Of a DNA stretch of 38,668 nucleotides, positions 37,417 to 38,668 are shown piece after piece. Position 1 is the stretch's first letter. Every line of letters begins with the position of its first letter. Made by a program: the position numbers and the translations under genes. Under the pieces are notes generated by a model that searched no databases, had not been told where the DNA came from, and saw only the letters and a list, made by a program, of their open reading frames with translations. This stretch comes from a virus, in IMG/VR virus record IMGVR_UViG_3300042515_003128, positions 1 through 38,668 of that record. One strand, given 5' to 3'.

Positions 37417-38253
37417 ATGGTCATCAAGGGCACTGTCACCCAATCGCTGACGCCCGGCGTCAGTTGGTCCCCGCGCGGCGGCCGGCTCGAAGAAGCCCGC
37501 GTCCAGATCCTGCACGCCGACCTTGCGGCCTACGAAACGACCGCGCAGGCCGCCGGCTACGAATACCGCTACGAGCCCGTCGGCAATTCGCCGGTCGGTG
37601 TTTTCAGCTACAAGCGGCCCCAGGCATCCCAGATCGACGAAGACCTCAGCGACACCTGGGCCGTGCGCTACATCACCGAACAGCGCGACATCTGGCTCGA
37701 TGACCTCGTCGTCGCCCAGATGGCGACCATCGCCACCGCCGACGCCCGGGCCCGCTTTAAGGCCGACATCGAGGCCATGCTCCGCGGAGAGACCAGCCGG
37801 CCCGCGCTGGTAGACGCCGATGGGATCACCACGCAGGCTGAGTATGACCTGACGACCGCCGACATCATCGCGAAGGCCGGCAAAGAAGGGGACGCCGCCT
37901 TCACGGCCATGACCAACGCGCTGGTCGACGACCTGAGCAACGGCGTGACGTCGCAATTCGTCAGCACCCCGGCGCTGGTCCGTTCCTCGGTGCGCCCCGC
38001 CTTCACGTCGCTCCAGCCCGTCTTCAGCTACATTAACAGCCTCTGCACCACCGCCGGCCTGCTGGCCTACGAAACCACGATCCCCAGCAACCTCGCCGCG
38101 GCGCTCACCGGCACCCTCAGCGCATACTACTGGCTGATGCAGGCGCCCACGATGGAGCAACAGGAAGACGGCCGCTGGCGCTACCAGCGCGAATACTGGG
38201 GCGTCCCGAGGATTGCCAATCTGCTCACCGACCGTATCGTCACCCCAACATGA
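37417..38253 (+). CDS. Unknown tail-module protein (278 aa)
   Basis: Starts MVIKGTVTQSLTPGVSWSPR. Contains YEYRYEPVGNSPVGVFSYKR, then long helices (RARFKADIEAMLRGETSRPA) and a C-terminal REYWGVPRIANLLTDRIVTP. Not recognised. Position after the tape measure suggests a distal tail protein. The end overlaps the last gene (ATGA). Confidence 0.65.
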   Translation: MVIKGTVTQSLTPGVSWSPRGGRLEEARVQILHADLAAYETTAQAAGYEYRYEPVGNSPVGVFSYKRPQASQIDEDLSDTWAVRYITEQRDIWLDDLVVAQMATIATADARARFKADIEAMLRGETSRPALVDADGITTQAEYDLTTADIIAKAGKEGDAAFTAMTNALVDDLSNGVTSQFVSTPALVRSSVRPAFTSLQPVFSYINSLCTTAGLLAYETTIPSNLAAALTGTLSAYYWLMQAPTMEQQEDGRWRYQREYWGVPRIANLLTDRIVTPT

Positions 38254-38465
38254 CCCCGCTGCCCACCACCCTCGTCGGCTCCAGCCGCGGCCGGATCACC
38301 CGCCGGATCGCGGCACTGGAGAATGTCATCTACGGCACCAATCCCAACGCCGCCGACGGCACCTTCATCACCCGCACCCCGCGTGGCACTTTCATCCGCT
38401 CCCGCTCCCGCGGCACCGCCGCCGGCACGGGCAGTCAGCAATCCCAAATCCCCCGCTGGCTCTGA
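38250..38465 (+). CDS. Small basic protein at the right end (71 aa)
   Basis: Reads MTPLPTTLVGSSRGRITRRI, then AALENVIYGTNPNAADGTFI and a basic Ser/Arg tail. Its stop (TGA 38463-38465) lies inside the terminal repeat, so its last codons reappear at bases 1-8 of the window. Unknown function; last gene of the late transcript before attP. Confidence 0.6.
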   Translation: MTPLPTTLVGSSRGRITRRIAALENVIYGTNPNAADGTFITRTPRGTFIRSRSRGTAAGTGSQQSQIPRWL

Positions 38466-38531
38466 CACCGAAACCGGCACCCAATCACCGCCCCACTCAC
38501 CAAACCCAGCAAATCCGCCCAAACCGCCGCC

Positions 38532-38578
38532 CCTTGACACGGTAGGGGTCACAGGTTCGAAACCTGTATCGCGCACCA
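38532..38578 (+). other. attP core, right copy (tRNA-Val 3' half)
   Basis: Second copy of the anticodon-loop-to-CCA sequence, identical to 75-121. In the integrated prophage the late gene end (38465) would lie on one side of one hybrid att site and int on the other. Confidence 0.85.
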
Positions 38579-38594
38579 TGCGGATTTGTTCGAG

Positions 38595-38618
38595 AAAAGG
38601 CCCTTCGGGGCCTTTTTT
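38595..38618 (+). terminator. Intrinsic terminator, right copy
   Basis: Same AAAAGGCCC-TTCG-GGGCCTTTT hairpin as at 138-161. On the circular genome it would end the late transcript before int. Confidence 0.88.
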
Positions 38619-38668
38619 GTTGCCCTTCCGCGGTGTGGGGGCCGGGCGGGCGGCGGGCTTGGTTGCCG

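Larger units (their letters stand above)
38458..38668. repeat. Right copy of the 211-bp terminal redundancy
   Basis: Same as 1-211 apart from T at 38585 (A at 128). It stops inside the first GCCGGTT repeat region, before the integrase start. Confidence 0.9.

Noticed and set aside
38181-38579. Minus-strand ORF starting MVRDTGFEPVTPTVSRGG
   Set aside because: The start is the antisense of the tRNA 3' half, a well-known source of spurious proteins, and the rest is antisense to two real genes.
1-38668. Integrated prophage with host flanks (attL/attR)
   Set aside because: Phage sequence lies on both sides of the att core at both ends, and no host gene is visible; a circular phage genome explains the ends better.

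Overview
The window is a complete temperate tailed-phage genome of about 38.46 kb, presented as a linear cut of a circular molecule. Bases 1-211 recur at 38458-38668 with one mismatch, and the repeated segment carries the phage attachment site: the 3' half of a tRNA-Val(GAC) gene (anticodon loop to CCA) followed by that gene's terminator. Gene style is lambda-like and siphovirus-like: GpA-type terminase, lambda-type portal, S49 protease, tape measure. The host cannot be named from sequence alone. High GC, weak Shine-Dalgarno use and the style of the intergenic repeats suggest a Verrucomicrobiota-type (Opitutales-like) host; the last point is recollection, not proof.

Layout. 0.3-1.4 kb: tyrosine integrase next to attP. 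1.4-3.0 kb: leftward genes (small regulators, two membrane proteins, two ribbon-helix-helix (RHH)-like proteins). 3.0-3.1 kb: divergent control region with four TGCGCA sites and near-leaderless promoters. 3.1-6.7 kb: rightward early genes, including RHH-like proteins, an excisionase-like protein and unknown phage proteins. 6.75-7.1 kb: non-coding hairpin repeats. 7.1-9.8 kb: primase-helicase and a zinc-binding protein. 9.8-14.7 kb: DNA packaging with accessory genes, including a DNA methyltransferase. 14.8-22.5 kb: head genes, interrupted by a glycosyltransferase and an SSB. 22.6-27.7 kb: a small virion protein, a 1216-residue protein, a Cys-rich protein and a second methyltransferase. 27.8-34.3 kb: tailspike, two further proteins with signal peptides, and a lysis-like group. 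34.4-38.5 kb: tail genes (terminator-like, tube-like, chaperone-like, tape measure) running back to attP.

The most unusual feature is the intergenic DNA. Three families of inverted-repeat arms sit exactly at gene boundaries: A (GGAAGGCAGGAA type), B (GCAGAATGAAGAA type) and C (CAGCGAAGGCGCGAA type). They often supply the upstream stop codon, and several bracket extra cargo: a 103-codon gene, an 85-codon gene, a methyltransferase and a four-hairpin RNA-like segment. Five late genes also begin directly behind a conserved leader, CCACCATGGACGGC plus a G/C-rich stretch and AGG, each time just downstream of such an arm. This looks like a modular boundary system that both insulates and installs genes. 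Other notable points are Sec-type signal peptides on tail-fibre-region proteins, a GC-skew flip near 9.7 kb that ignores gene strand, and three separate candidate structured RNAs.
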